This document shows, piece by piece, positions 51,524 through 60,989 of a stretch of 64,000 nucleotides of DNA. Each line of letters opens with the position of its first letter. The first letter of the stretch is position 1. Source of the stretch: VFZP01 sp043755595 (GTDB lineage Bacteria > Acidobacteriota > Terriglobia > Bryobacterales > Bryobacteraceae); NCBI GenBank assembly GCA_043755595.1, contig JAYUSQ010000308.1, forward strand, positions 1 to 64,000, in the 5' to 3' direction. The notes beneath the pieces are model-generated. The model did no database searches. It saw only the letters and a program-made list of their open reading frames with translations, and had not been told where the DNA came from. A program made the position numbers and the translations under genes.

Positions 51524-54500
51524 CTAGTCGACCACTCTCAGTTTCACCGTTGTAGAGCCGCCCGCCTGATCGATCACCAGCGGAACTTCCAGTCCGAGCG
51601 GCGCATCACCCGGCACCTTGGCATCGATTTGGTAGACGCCTACTTGACCCGGGCTAAGACCGGCAAACCAGAGGCCCAATTCTTTGCCACCGAGGTACAC
51701 CTTGGGTTGAACCAGCGAGGGCAGAGGCGGATCGTTCGGTCCGGGAACGCCCGACTCGATGGCCGGCAGAGTACGGCCCATTCCGGTCAGATAGACCACC
51801 AAGTCTTCGCCCCGATGGACTGGATTCGAAAGCGTAACCAATTCGTTGTTCTTTTTGCGAACGATGGTGGCGATGGGAGCGTTGGCCCCTGGGACCGAAC
51901 TGCGGAAGACAGTGGGCGCAGTGGCGCGGATTTGAACGTAGTAATTGTCGCTGACGCCACCAGGAGTTCGCAGAACGATAGTGGCGTTGCCATCGACAGT
52001 GTAAGGAATCTGAGCGTTCAACTGGGTCGGCGACACAAACATCATGGGCGTCGGAACGCCGTTGACCGTCAGACAGCTGTCGCCGAGAGCGGTTGGGAGC
52101 GGCAGTTCACGGCTGGCGAGGTTGACCGGACTCATCTCACGGCCCAGCAAGCTGACCAAACCACCGGTCGCGACGTTTTCGGTACCGTCAGCTGCACTCA
52201 CGACGCGTTGAATCTGAGGTGCGGTGACCGCGGCATCATAGTTCCATGGGAGCACGGTGAAGCCCGACGTAGTTAGGTTTACCATCACGTTGCGGCTGTA
52301 TAGAGGAGCGAGCGTGCGAGGAAAGGGAAACTCAGTGTCTCCGAGATACGGCGCTTCGGCCATCCGTGTTGCGTTGCTCAGTTGTCCAACCGGTAGGCTC
52401 ATCCGCTGGATGATGCCCGCCGACGCCGAGTCGCCCGCTGTTGTGCGGAAGCCAACTTGATCGACAAAGACGAAGCCCGCCGATTGCACCGTACTGGTGT
52501 CAAAGGTGCGAATTGGAACCAGCGAAGCATTCAGGAGCTTGTTGCCCACCACGAACTGATCGAAGCTGGAGGCGGCAACCGCGCCCGAGAGCTTGTCGGA
52601 TTCTTTGCGCGAGACAGTGAAGGTGTCAGCCGTCGAATCATACAGCAGCAGAACACCGGTAGGCTGAACGGCTATGATCCGGCTACCATTCGGGGTGGCC
52701 ATCAACATTGTCGACCTGTCGACGGTGTTCTCGTAGACACCGAGCGAGGGTAACTGCGTCGCGGTCCGCGAACTCAGATCCACTTTGTCGATCACATTGG
52801 TGGCCCCGGCGCGGCTAACCGCCAGAATGGCGCGCCCACTGGCCGCGATCGAGCGAGGAACGTGGCCGGACGGGGTGAAGATCGGAGCAAGTTTTTCTAG
52901 AGTCTCAAGATCGAACATGGCGGCGAGTTGGGCGTTGTCATGCCCAACCAGCAAGTAACGCCGGTCAAAGGTGATCGCCATCTGGGTGGGAGTGGCGCCG
53001 GTGCGGAGCCGCGCCTGGAGACTATAGGTGGCGCCGTCGTAAACCAGCACTTCGTTGGTGTCTTGCCGAAGAACGTAGAATCGGTCGCGCTCGGGGTCGG
53101 CCAGGATGTCCACCAGTTTTCCTGGAACATTAACAATGGTGCCGCGTTGATCCGGCTCCCGATTGTTGATCAGGACACGAATGGAAGGCGCAATGTTCAC
53201 GGCAGTCTCGGACTTGATGGCGATTTGGGCGGTCAAAGTGCCCTTGAGATTTTGAAACGAAGCTGGGTCGATGCTGACGCGCACTGTCGCGGGTGTAACA
53301 CCGCTCGAAGGCGAGAAACGCAAGCCAGGCGTCGTCGACGATAGCGAAAAGTCCACGGCTCCTCCGCCTGGATTCACGATCGCAATGTCTTGACCAGACA
53401 CGCGGCGGTCACAGAAGTTGCCGCGGAAGATCACATCTTGTTCAGTGGAAGCGATACGCGGGGCCTGCTCAAGAGCCCCCACAGGCAGCACGGTCACCCC
53501 ACTCGCCGAGATCGCATACATCACGGTCGCGTCCTGGTTCAACACGGCTTTTCCCGCCAAGTGCTCAGCCAATTGGAGCCGCTCCCGCACACGCAGGTTG
53601 TCGGCGTCAAGCACCTGAAGCACGGCTGCCTGTGCACCGGTTGAGCCGGGTATCAACGAGCCACCCAACAGTGTCGGCACTTCTGAGTAAAGCAGTCCAC
53701 GGCTGGAGTCCAACGCGTGACCGCCGACCTCAAGTGCGCCGTTGGGGTCGGGAAAATGAGCCAAGTAATGCCCTTCCCGGTCTTGCACCGACCACCCAGA
53801 AACCACAAGAGATCCGTCGCGAGACACCGAGATCGCCCGAGGCCCTTGCCTGAGAGGCGAGACGTATTGAACCACCCGCGCCGTCCTCTGTTCGACGTCG
53901 TACTGCAGGTAGAATGATTCGGTTTGCCCGAAGATTGAACGGCCATCGCCCGAGGCGGCCAGCGAAGCGGCCACAATGGAGGCGGGCGCGTTCGGATTAG
54001 AGGCCGGCAGTGTTTTTGAGAGTAGTTCGGTGTAACTGCTCAGGACTTGCGTAGCCCCGGTCACCGGGTCGAAGAGCTGAATGTTGGCATTGGTTGCGAT
54101 TAAAGCTCGCCCGTCGATGCCGAACGCGACGCCTAATACCGGAGCACCCATGACAAACGTCTGGCGGGCGCGCGTGTTCAGGTCGATCACGGTCAAGGCA
54201 TTATTCGCAGACGCTGCAGCCAGGAAGTTGCCATAGTGCCCGACCACAAGATACCGGCCGTCGGGCGATAGCGCCAGCGAACCGGGTTGCGACGAGACGT
54301 TGATCGATGTGCGGATAACGCCAGTTGCCAGCGACATCTCCTCAATCCGGTTGGCCGTGAAATTTGCAATATAGAGAACGTTCCTGGCTTCGTCGATAGC
54401 CAGATCGGCAGCTTGGCCGCCGATGGCGACCACCTTGCCAAACGGCGCCGCCGAAGCCGGTACGGTCAGGGCGGCAGAGGCCAGCCCCAACAAGACCAGA

Positions 54501-54559
54501 GGCCCGGCAATCCGGCGGGCGCACTGCCCGAACCGCGTTAGGTATTCTTGCTTCTCCAT
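51524..54559 (-). CDS. Secreted YVTN/BACON/TIGR03437 domain protein
   Basis: A 1011-residue protein with a signal peptide (LVLLGLASAALTVPASA). The first third is a YVTN-type beta-propeller (AADLAIDEARNVLYIANF, LSPDGRYLVVGHYG). Around 390-470 is a BACON-like Ig domain (IAIVNPGGGAVDFSLS, FSPSSGVTPATVRVSIDP), then a second propeller region, and residues about 790-1011 match the TIGR03437 C-terminal domain (GLVSLLGREMSP, FVSPTQLNAQIPY, VVYLTGMGRT). TIGR03437 is expanded in Solibacter relatives. It is likely exported and may bind carbohydrate or other proteins. Confidence 0.85.
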   Translation of the reverse strand: MEKQEYLTRFGQCARRIAGPLVLLGLASAALTVPASAAPFGKVVAIGGQAADLAIDEARNVLYIANFTANRIEEMSLATGVIRTSINVSSQPGSLALSPDGRYLVVGHYGNFLAAASANNALTVIDLNTRARQTFVMGAPVLGVAFGIDGRALIATNANIQLFDPVTGATQVLSSYTELLSKTLPASNPNAPASIVAASLAASGDGRSIFGQTESFYLQYDVEQRTARVVQYVSPLRQGPRAISVSRDGSLVVSGWSVQDREGHYLAHFPDPNGALEVGGHALDSSRGLLYSEVPTLLGGSLIPGSTGAQAAVLQVLDADNLRVRERLQLAEHLAGKAVLNQDATVMYAISASGVTVLPVGALEQAPRIASTEQDVIFRGNFCDRRVSGQDIAIVNPGGGAVDFSLSSTTPGLRFSPSSGVTPATVRVSIDPASFQNLKGTLTAQIAIKSETAVNIAPSIRVLINNREPDQRGTIVNVPGKLVDILADPERDRFYVLRQDTNEVLVYDGATYSLQARLRTGATPTQMAITFDRRYLLVGHDNAQLAAMFDLETLEKLAPIFTPSGHVPRSIAASGRAILAVSRAGATNVIDKVDLSSRTATQLPSLGVYENTVDRSTMLMATPNGSRIIAVQPTGVLLLYDSTADTFTVSRKESDKLSGAVAASSFDQFVVGNKLLNASLVPIRTFDTSTVQSAGFVFVDQVGFRTTAGDSASAGIIQRMSLPVGQLSNATRMAEAPYLGDTEFPFPRTLAPLYSRNVMVNLTTSGFTVLPWNYDAAVTAPQIQRVVSAADGTENVATGGLVSLLGREMSPVNLASRELPLPTALGDSCLTVNGVPTPMMFVSPTQLNAQIPYTVDGNATIVLRTPGGVSDNYYVQIRATAPTVFRSSVPGANAPIATIVRKKNNELVTLSNPVHRGEDLVVYLTGMGRTLPAIESGVPGPNDPPLPSLVQPKVYLGGKELGLWFAGLSPGQVGVYQIDAKVPGDAPLGLEVPLVIDQAGGSTTVKLRVVD

Positions 54560-54744
54560 AACCTCGCTCCATTACTCCGCGCACAAGCGGTTTGCGACCG
54601 CGCATCGTGCGTCTCACTAGAACCTTCGTCTTTTTGGTACAGAAACTTTCGCGCTCAGTCCGGAGATTTGAGGCGAGGGTCCCGTTTTTTCTTACGAGCC
54701 CCCCGCCACGGTCCGAAATAAAGTCGCGATTCGGCGGCCGGGAC

Positions 54745-54837
54745 TTAGTCGGCGCTTTTCTTGCGGCGCATGACGATCATCCCCAGCAGAGCAACCCCTA
54801 CCACCAAGCAAATGATCCGTACTGTTGTGCTATCCAT
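54745..54837 (-). CDS. 30-aa single-span membrane protein
   Basis: A 30-codon ORF with ATG at 54835-54837, stop TAA at 54745-54747 and a near-consensus AAAGGAGA 7 nt before the start. The peptide is STTVRIICLVVGVALLGMIV followed by RRKKSAD, that is one transmembrane helix with a positive cytoplasmic end. It lies 35 nt after the tadC stop, on the same strand, and is probably the last gene of the pilus operon. The rest of the 54560-54872 gap (to 54744) holds nothing I can identify. Confidence 0.6.
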   Translation of the reverse strand: MDSTTVRIICLVVGVALLGMIVMRRKKSAD

Positions 54838-54872
54838 GATGTCTCTCCTTTCTCGGTTCCAGTCGAAAAAAC

Positions 54873-55793
54873 TTAAATGTTATTCATCATGGGGATTAGT
54901 TCCCGCATGATCTTAATGACCATTGGCCCCACCGTCACGACAAACAGCGACGGCATGATACAGAAAAAAATCGGAAATATGAGTTTGACGCCCAATTTGG
55001 CGGCCTTTTCTTCCGCCGTCTGGCGGGCTTGGACGCGCATAAAGTCGGCATGGGCTCGCAAGCTCTGCCCGACGCCGGTGCCGAACCGGTCGGCCTGAAT
55101 CAGCACGGCCACCAATTTTTTGAGATCGTCTACGTTGGTGCGCTCGGCCAGGTTCCGCAAAGCATCGATGCGCCGCTTGCCCGCTTTTAGCTCGTAGTTG
55201 ACCATGGCGAACTCTTCGCTTATCTCCGGATGCGCATGATCGAGATCCTTGGCCACCTGCACCACGGCCTGATCGAGCCCGAGACCACTCTCCACGCACA
55301 CGACGAGAAGGTCGAGCGAGTTGGGGAGACCGCGCCGGATCTCTTTTTGACGCTTCTTGGCTTTTAAGTTCAGATACTCGTTGGGGGCGAAGAAACCCAT
55401 GGCGCCGGCCGCCAGGACGGCTAGTATCTTGTTGGTCGGATCGGTCGTCGAATTGGCCACGGCCGCCGTCATCAGCAACGGCATCGTCACGCCGAAAATC
55501 ACCTTGGCTCCGAAGAGGTAGCGCAGGGCATTGGGGTTACGAATGCCGGCGCGGATCATCCGGCGCTGGATGGCGCCCGCGTCTTTGGGGCTGACCGGCA
55601 TCATGGCGCCGAGTTTCTTCACGATTTCGTGAAAGACCAAACTCGGGTGGATTGGCGCCTCTTCCTGCTTAACCGTGCCGGTGCCGGTAACGCGCTCGAT
55701 CGCTTCTTTGGGACGGACCCAAAGTTTGGTGCCGAGCATCGCGCCCAGCACGGTCACAGTCAGGAACAGAAGTGCGGCGATGAACAGTGGCAT
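54873..55793 (-). CDS. tadC: Tad pilus inner-membrane platform protein TadC
   Basis: A 306-residue T2SSF/GspF-domain protein. A transmembrane start (LFIAALLFLTVTVLGAML) is followed by a hydrophobic pair of helices (TMPLLMTAAV, VLAAGAMGFFA), a cytoplasmic T2SSF helical domain with GLPNSLDLLVVCVESGLGLDQAVV, and two C-terminal helices (LIFPIFFCIMPSLFVVTVG). Together with TadB it forms the platform moved by the CpaF ATPase. It starts 4 nt after tadB. Confidence 0.9.
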   Translation of the reverse strand: MPLFIAALLFLTVTVLGAMLGTKLWVRPKEAIERVTGTGTVKQEEAPIHPSLVFHEIVKKLGAMMPVSPKDAGAIQRRMIRAGIRNPNALRYLFGAKVIFGVTMPLLMTAAVANSTTDPTNKILAVLAAGAMGFFAPNEYLNLKAKKRQKEIRRGLPNSLDLLVVCVESGLGLDQAVVQVAKDLDHAHPEISEEFAMVNYELKAGKRRIDALRNLAERTNVDDLKKLVAVLIQADRFGTGVGQSLRAHADFMRVQARQTAEEKAAKLGVKLIFPIFFCIMPSLFVVTVGPMVIKIMRELIPMMNNI

Positions 55794-55797
55794 GAAA

Positions 55798-56781
55798 CTA
55801 AACCTCGATCGAAACGATCTTCCGAATAATCAAGTAGCCGATGATCTGCAAAGCAACGGCGACACCCATCATGATGTTGCCGACCTCATCTTCGAAGAAG
55901 AAAGTGACATAGGTCGGATTGACCCAAAACATCATCCCCGCCACGCCCAACGGGATGAGCGTGAGCGCCAAGCCCGTCATCCGTCCGTGCGCGCTGATCG
56001 CCTTGATCTTGCCTCTCAGCTTGAAGCGCTCGCGGATCACATAGGCCAACTTGTCGAGAATTTCGGCCAAGTTGCCGCCCGTTCGTTTCTGGAGCAAAAC
56101 CGCCGAAACGAAAAAGTGAACGTCTAGAAGCGGTACCCGCTTGGTAAGTTTGAGCATCGCCTGGTCGAGAGGCATACCCAGGTTGTGCTCATCGAAGGTG
56201 CGCCGGAATTCGCCAGCCAACGGCTCCTGAAACTCGCGATGGATCATCTCAATCGACACCGAGAAAGCGTGACCGGCGCGCATGGACCGGGCCACGAATT
56301 CCAGGCTCTCCGGAAACATGCCTTCGAATTTATGGAGACGGCTCGCCCGGCAACGCAGTACATAGACGGTCGGAAGAATTGCCAGCCCCATGCCCATGAT
56401 CAGTTGCAGCCATAGGTAGGGGACGGCCAATAGGATGCGGGCGGCGAAGAATCCGGCCAGGAACATACCCAACGAGGCGTGGACGACCTTGGCCGGTTTC
56501 CAGCGCAACCCCGCCTGCTCGAGCAGGATGTCGAGGCGGTTCTGAAGGTCTAGTTTCTTGAGCAGACCGAGCGCGAATCGGCCTGAGGCCAAATCCTCGC
56601 CGTTCATCAACTTCGGCAAAGCGGGACCGGCCTTGGCCTTTTTCTCTTCCTTGGCCGCCGTGTCGAGAATACGGCTCTTCATCTTGTCGACGTCTGAGTT
56701 GCGGAAGGCGCGGTTGACAAACCACCAAACCGCCATCGAGCCAAGCCAGATGAGGCCGAACACCAGGATAAACGTGTTCAT
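55798..56781 (-). CDS. tadB: Tad pilus inner-membrane platform protein TadB
   Basis: A 327-residue T2SSF-domain protein with an N-terminal helix (FILVFGLIWLGSMAVWWF), a paired central membrane region (LGMFLAGFFAARILLAVPYL), the cytoplasmic domain with MFPESLEFVARSMRAGHAFS, and two more membrane helices at the end (LTLIPLGVAGMMFWV, IMMGVAVALQIIGYLII). It lies between cpaF (6 nt) and tadC (4 nt), as in standard tad loci. Confidence 0.92.
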   Translation of the reverse strand: MNTFILVFGLIWLGSMAVWWFVNRAFRNSDVDKMKSRILDTAAKEEKKAKAGPALPKLMNGEDLASGRFALGLLKKLDLQNRLDILLEQAGLRWKPAKVVHASLGMFLAGFFAARILLAVPYLWLQLIMGMGLAILPTVYVLRCRASRLHKFEGMFPESLEFVARSMRAGHAFSVSIEMIHREFQEPLAGEFRRTFDEHNLGMPLDQAMLKLTKRVPLLDVHFFVSAVLLQKRTGGNLAEILDKLAYVIRERFKLRGKIKAISAHGRMTGLALTLIPLGVAGMMFWVNPTYVTFFFEDEVGNIMMGVAVALQIIGYLIIRKIVSIEV

Positions 56782-56787
56782 GAGCGA

Positions 56788-58155
56788 TCAGATCTCCATT
56801 ACTTCGTCGAACAGATCGGGGCGGAGCCGGATACCGGCGGAAAGGAGTTTTTCGTAGAACTTCGGGCGGATACCGGTGGCGGCAAAGCGTCCGACAATCG
56901 TACCCTCGGGCGTTAGCCCGCGCTTTTCGAACACGAAGATGTCCTGCAGGGTGATGATGTCTCCTTCCATGCCGGTCACTTCGGTGATGCTAATGACGCG
57001 GCGCGAGCCGTCGCTTAGGCGCGTAGCCTGCACGAGCAAATTTACCGCGCTCGAAATCTGCTGCCGGATGCTGGTCAACTGCATGTTACCGTTGGCAAGC
57101 GACACCATGACCTCAAGACGTGACACGGCGTCGCGCGGCGTGTTGGCGTGGATGGTGGTGAGCGAACCGTCGTGACCGGTGTTCATGGCCTGCAACATAT
57201 CGAGCGCCTCTTCACCGCGGCACTCGCCGACGACGATCCGGTCCGGACGCATGCGGAGGCTGTTGACGAGCAACTCGCGCTGGCGCACCGCGCCGTTGCC
57301 CTCAAGATTCGATGGGCGGGTTTCGAGGCGTACCACGTGGGGCTGCTTGAGTTGCAATTCGGCGGCGTCTTCAATGGTGACAATGCGTTCCCTCGGATTA
57401 ATGAACGAGGAAAGGGCATTGAGCAGCGTGGTTTTGCCGGAACCGGTGCCGCCCGCGATAATGATGTTCATGCGAGCCTTGACGGCGGCCTCAAGCAGTT
57501 CCATCATGCCGGGCGTCATGGCGCGGCGTTCGACCAGATCGGCCGGCATCAGTTTATCGGTGCTGAACCGGCGAATCGAAAGGATAGGGCCATCAACGGC
57601 GAGCGGCGGAATAATCGCGTTGACGCGAGACCCATCAAGGAGACGCGCATCCACCATCGGCGTGGATTCGTCGATGCGGCGACCGACCTGTGAAACGATC
57701 TTGTCGATGATCCGCAGCAAATGTTGATCGTCCCGGAAGGTAACGTTGGTGATCTCAAGCAGACCGCGCCGCTCGACAAAGACCTGCTTGGAGGTGTTGA
57801 CCAAAATGTCTGAAATGGTCGGGTCCTGGAGAAGCGGCTCCAGCGGTCCGAGCCCGAAGACTTCGTCAAGCACCTCATCGCTGATCTGCTGCTTTTCGAC
57901 TGAGCTAAGCAGGGTCTGCTCGCCGTCGATCAATTGCATGAGCGCGTTGCGGACTTCGCCGCGGACGCGTTGGTTATCGATCGACGCGAGCGCCTCGAGG
58001 TTGATCTTATCGAGGAGCTTTCGATGAAGCGTAAACTTGAGTTCCTGGTATTCCGGTTTCAGCGAGCCTTTGCCGCGACCGGCATTTTTCATCAGGCGCT
58101 GTTCCCAGGACAGTTGCTGCGATTGTTGGCTTTTTTGATCGAGACTAGGCAACAT
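56788..58155 (-). CDS. cpaF: Tad pilus secretion ATPase CpaF/TadA
   Basis: A 455-residue VirB11-like ATPase. Walker A is IIAGGTGSGKTTLLNALSS, the Asp box is RIVTIEDAAELQL, and Walker B is RPDRIVVGECRGEEALDML. An N-terminal CpaF extension (about 100 residues, with EVLDEVFGLGPLEPLLQDP) is typical. It powers assembly and possibly retraction of Flp pili. Position downstream of cpaE and upstream of tadB agrees with other loci. Confidence 0.95.
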   Translation of the reverse strand: MLPSLDQKSQQSQQLSWEQRLMKNAGRGKGSLKPEYQELKFTLHRKLLDKINLEALASIDNQRVRGEVRNALMQLIDGEQTLLSSVEKQQISDEVLDEVFGLGPLEPLLQDPTISDILVNTSKQVFVERRGLLEITNVTFRDDQHLLRIIDKIVSQVGRRIDESTPMVDARLLDGSRVNAIIPPLAVDGPILSIRRFSTDKLMPADLVERRAMTPGMMELLEAAVKARMNIIIAGGTGSGKTTLLNALSSFINPRERIVTIEDAAELQLKQPHVVRLETRPSNLEGNGAVRQRELLVNSLRMRPDRIVVGECRGEEALDMLQAMNTGHDGSLTTIHANTPRDAVSRLEVMVSLANGNMQLTSIRQQISSAVNLLVQATRLSDGSRRVISITEVTGMEGDIITLQDIFVFEKRGLTPEGTIVGRFAATGIRPKFYEKLLSAGIRLRPDLFDEVMEI

Positions 58156-58174
58156 TGGATTTTCGATTTTCCCC

Positions 58175-59389
58175 TTAGCTGGCGCTCTTCATCGGCAGAG
58201 CCATGCCGGCATCGGCCACCCCGGCTGGCTTCTTGCCGCCCGTCGATACGCCCGCGACGCGACCGGCGAGCGTAGCGATGGCGCGGCCCAGTTCACAGTC
58301 CATGGCCAACGGTTGGCCGAGTGAGATGACGCGATGCAACGCAAAGTAGTCATTCGGCAAAGAGGCATAAACCGGGCAGTTGAAGATTTTTTCTATATCG
58401 CTGCCTCCGATTTCGTCCCGTTTACTCATGCGGTTCATTACGATCTGATACCGCTCTTTGCCAAATCCAACCTGCACCAGCAGGTTGATCGCTTTGCGAG
58501 CCAGATGCAGACTCGCCAAGTCGCTGGTTGAAACCACATATGCTTGGTCAGACTCAGAAACCGCGAGCAACGCGGTGCGGTGAAAAACATTGGGCACGTC
58601 GAGTATGATCCAGTCATAAAGCAGCCGGGCATACTCCAACAAGTCGTGGAGCTTAGCCGCATCGACCGGCACAGAAACGGGCAAATCGGGAGCCGCAAGT
58701 ACATCGATACCGCCAGCATTTACCGTAAAAGTCGACCACAGCCCCGCATCCAGACGGTCGGCTCCATAGAGAGCCTCCAGCACCGACTGGGAGCACTGAA
58801 CCTTGAGATAAAAACCGACCGTGCCATTCTCCAGGTCCAGGTCGCAAAGCAGAACCCGTTTCCCGGTAACTTTACGAATCGCATGGGCAGTGTGCGTCGC
58901 CAGAGTCGATGAACCGGCTCCCGGTTTGGCCGCCGAAAAGACAACGACCTTGCCGAGCGTCACCGGCATGTCGGGTTCGGGTTGCCGCAGACGCCGGAGG
59001 CGCGCCACGGCCTCTTTCTGTTCGGCCGGATCAAAGGGCGCGTGCAGGAACTCGGCAGCGCCGGATCTCAGCAACGTCACGACGGCCGAGGTATCGTTGG
59101 TCCGGTGCAAACCGACAGTCAGAACAGGCGGCTGGCTGGCCGCGCAGACTCGGATCACATCGCAAGCGGCCTCAAGATTGGTCGCCGCGTCGACGAGCAC
59201 AACCTCGGGTTTGAGTTGACGCAAGCGAATCTCAAGGCCATTGCCCGCCGGATATTCCTTAAGGTCCGAAATGATCTGGAAGGCACGAGACTCGTCGAGT
59301 GTGACGCCCAGTCGGGCGGCTAACTCGCGGTCCGGCGAGATGAGCAGAGTGGTTAACCCAGCGTCCCTCGAGTTCCGTGTGACGGCCAT
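58175..59389 (-). CDS. cpaE: Tad pilus localisation ATPase CpaE/TadZ
   Basis: A 404-residue MinD/ParA-like protein. An N-terminal receiver-like domain (about 1-130; TLLISPDRELAARLGVTLD) lacks the full phosphorylation site pattern. The C-terminal ATPase has the deviant Walker A FSAAKPGAGSSTLATHTA and WIILDVPNVFHRTALL. TadZ proteins mark the pole where the pilus machine assembles. It follows cpaC by 50 nt. Confidence 0.9.
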   Translation of the reverse strand: MAVTRNSRDAGLTTLLISPDRELAARLGVTLDESRAFQIISDLKEYPAGNGLEIRLRQLKPEVVLVDAATNLEAACDVIRVCAASQPPVLTVGLHRTNDTSAVVTLLRSGAAEFLHAPFDPAEQKEAVARLRRLRQPEPDMPVTLGKVVVFSAAKPGAGSSTLATHTAHAIRKVTGKRVLLCDLDLENGTVGFYLKVQCSQSVLEALYGADRLDAGLWSTFTVNAGGIDVLAAPDLPVSVPVDAAKLHDLLEYARLLYDWIILDVPNVFHRTALLAVSESDQAYVVSTSDLASLHLARKAINLLVQVGFGKERYQIVMNRMSKRDEIGGSDIEKIFNCPVYASLPNDYFALHRVISLGQPLAMDCELGRAIATLAGRVAGVSTGGKKPAGVADAGMALPMKSAS

Positions 59390-59439
59390 GATCCGTTCTT
59401 CTTCCTTCCCGATCGATCCCGACGATTTCGGTACGTACG

Positions 59440-60975
59440 CTAGCGCTTAGCAGGAGTTGGATCGGCTGCCGCCGGCTCGGTCAGGACCGGGTTAATTTGC
59501 AACGGTATGTCCGCCGCGGGAACTGGCGGCTCTTGACCCGGCAACGACGACGAAGCCGTGATTTCCCGCTTGGCCTCGGCCTTGGCGCGTTGCGCCTCTT
59601 GGGAATTCCTGCGTAGCGCCGCGCTCCGTTTCGGATTGGGAGTGCGTGTCGCCGACGATCCGGGAATAGTCACCGGTCCGAGGAATTCCTTGGGCATGAC
59701 CGGCAACGGTTTGGGATCCCCGGGATTTAAGGGGTCGACGATTTCAGGTGTCACGAGCACGATCAACTCGGTTTTGGACTTGGATTCGCCCCGGCTTTTA
59801 AAGAAAGCTCCGAGGATCGGTATGTTGGCTAAGCCAGGAATACGGGACATCGTGTCTTCGACACGATCATCGAGGAGTCCGCCGATGACGAAGCTCTGCC
59901 CGGGGGCGAGCTCAATATTGGATTCGATGCGGCGAGTCGAGAGAGCCGGAATCCGGAAACCGCCAAAGGTGATCGAGTTGGCGATGTCAATTGAAGAGAC
60001 TTCCGGCTTAACATAAATTTTCAAGGTGTTATGCGGCGTCAGCAGCGGGTTGAATTGCAACCGGATGCCGAACTCACGAAATTGGATCGTAACGGCTCCA
60101 GCGTTGGAGCCACCCTGCAGAACCGGAATCGGAAACTCACCGCCGACCAGGAAGCTGGCTTCTTTCCCATTGGTCGTCACCAGGTTCGGTTCGGCCAGGA
60201 TCTGAAGAATGTTCTCGCTTTGCAGAGCTTTGATCGTCGCGCCCAGATTCAGATCAGGACGGAAGGCGAAAACATTCAGGATGTCAGACAGCGAGAAATT
60301 GCTCACAGTTCCGTTCAGTGCGCCCGGAATTGTGCCAGTTAGGCCAGTACGGCTGGGCGGCCCAAATTGCCCGGTGCTGATCGCCCCAGGCGTATTGCCT
60401 GCGCCAGTCGATATCAAATTCGCGCCAAGTGACTTCGAGGCATTGCGATCCAACTCAGCAAACTTGACCCGCAATAGGATCTGTTTTTCCACCGGATTAG
60501 GCGCGACCTGCAAATTATTGATTACGGTCTTGGCCAACGAGCTGACCAGGGCCGCGACACGGTCGGAAACACCTTTGTCGCTCACGCGGCCGTTCAGTGT
60601 TACTGAATCCCGGGCCGAGCTAATGACAACCTGATCGTCGGGATAAGTCTCTTTGAGGATCCGGCGGATCGGCTCAAGGTTGTGCTCAACCGACACGTTG
60701 TAGAAAGTTCGTTGGCCGGTCCGGGCCCAAATCACCACCGTCGACGAACCGTGCGACTTGGCGTGAAGCAGTACTTCACGAGTCGAGACGGCCACCGCGT
60801 CCACCACTTCGGGATTGGAAGTCGAGATCCGGGCAACGTCTGTGGGATAGTCCACTACGATGCTCTTTCCCACGGTTACTCTCAAGTCTTCGGTCGACGA
60901 TTGGCCAAAAACAAGAGCTGGGGCTAGCACCGCCATCGCGGCGGCGGTTATGCAAAGTCGAGTATTCAGTCTCAT
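59440..60975 (-). CDS. cpaC: Pilus secretin CpaC/RcpA
   Basis: A 511-residue outer-membrane secretin. A signal peptide (CITAAAMAVLAPALVFG) is followed by the pilus-assembly N-domain (SIVVDYPTDVARISTSNPEV), a BON-like region (SSARDSVTLNGRVSDKGVSD), and the secretin core (LAEPNLVTTNGKEASFLVGG, FVIGGLLDDRVEDTMSRIPG, LIVLVTPEIVDPLNPG). An extra C-terminal tail of about 60 residues is alanine/proline-rich. It forms the channel for the Flp pilus and starts 14 nt after cpaB. Confidence 0.93.
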   Translation of the reverse strand: MRLNTRLCITAAAMAVLAPALVFGQSSTEDLRVTVGKSIVVDYPTDVARISTSNPEVVDAVAVSTREVLLHAKSHGSSTVVIWARTGQRTFYNVSVEHNLEPIRRILKETYPDDQVVISSARDSVTLNGRVSDKGVSDRVAALVSSLAKTVINNLQVAPNPVEKQILLRVKFAELDRNASKSLGANLISTGAGNTPGAISTGQFGPPSRTGLTGTIPGALNGTVSNFSLSDILNVFAFRPDLNLGATIKALQSENILQILAEPNLVTTNGKEASFLVGGEFPIPVLQGGSNAGAVTIQFREFGIRLQFNPLLTPHNTLKIYVKPEVSSIDIANSITFGGFRIPALSTRRIESNIELAPGQSFVIGGLLDDRVEDTMSRIPGLANIPILGAFFKSRGESKSKTELIVLVTPEIVDPLNPGDPKPLPVMPKEFLGPVTIPGSSATRTPNPKRSAALRRNSQEAQRAKAEAKREITASSSLPGQEPPVPAADIPLQINPVLTEPAAADPTPAKR

Positions 60976-60989
60976 CGAGGTGTCCCCTT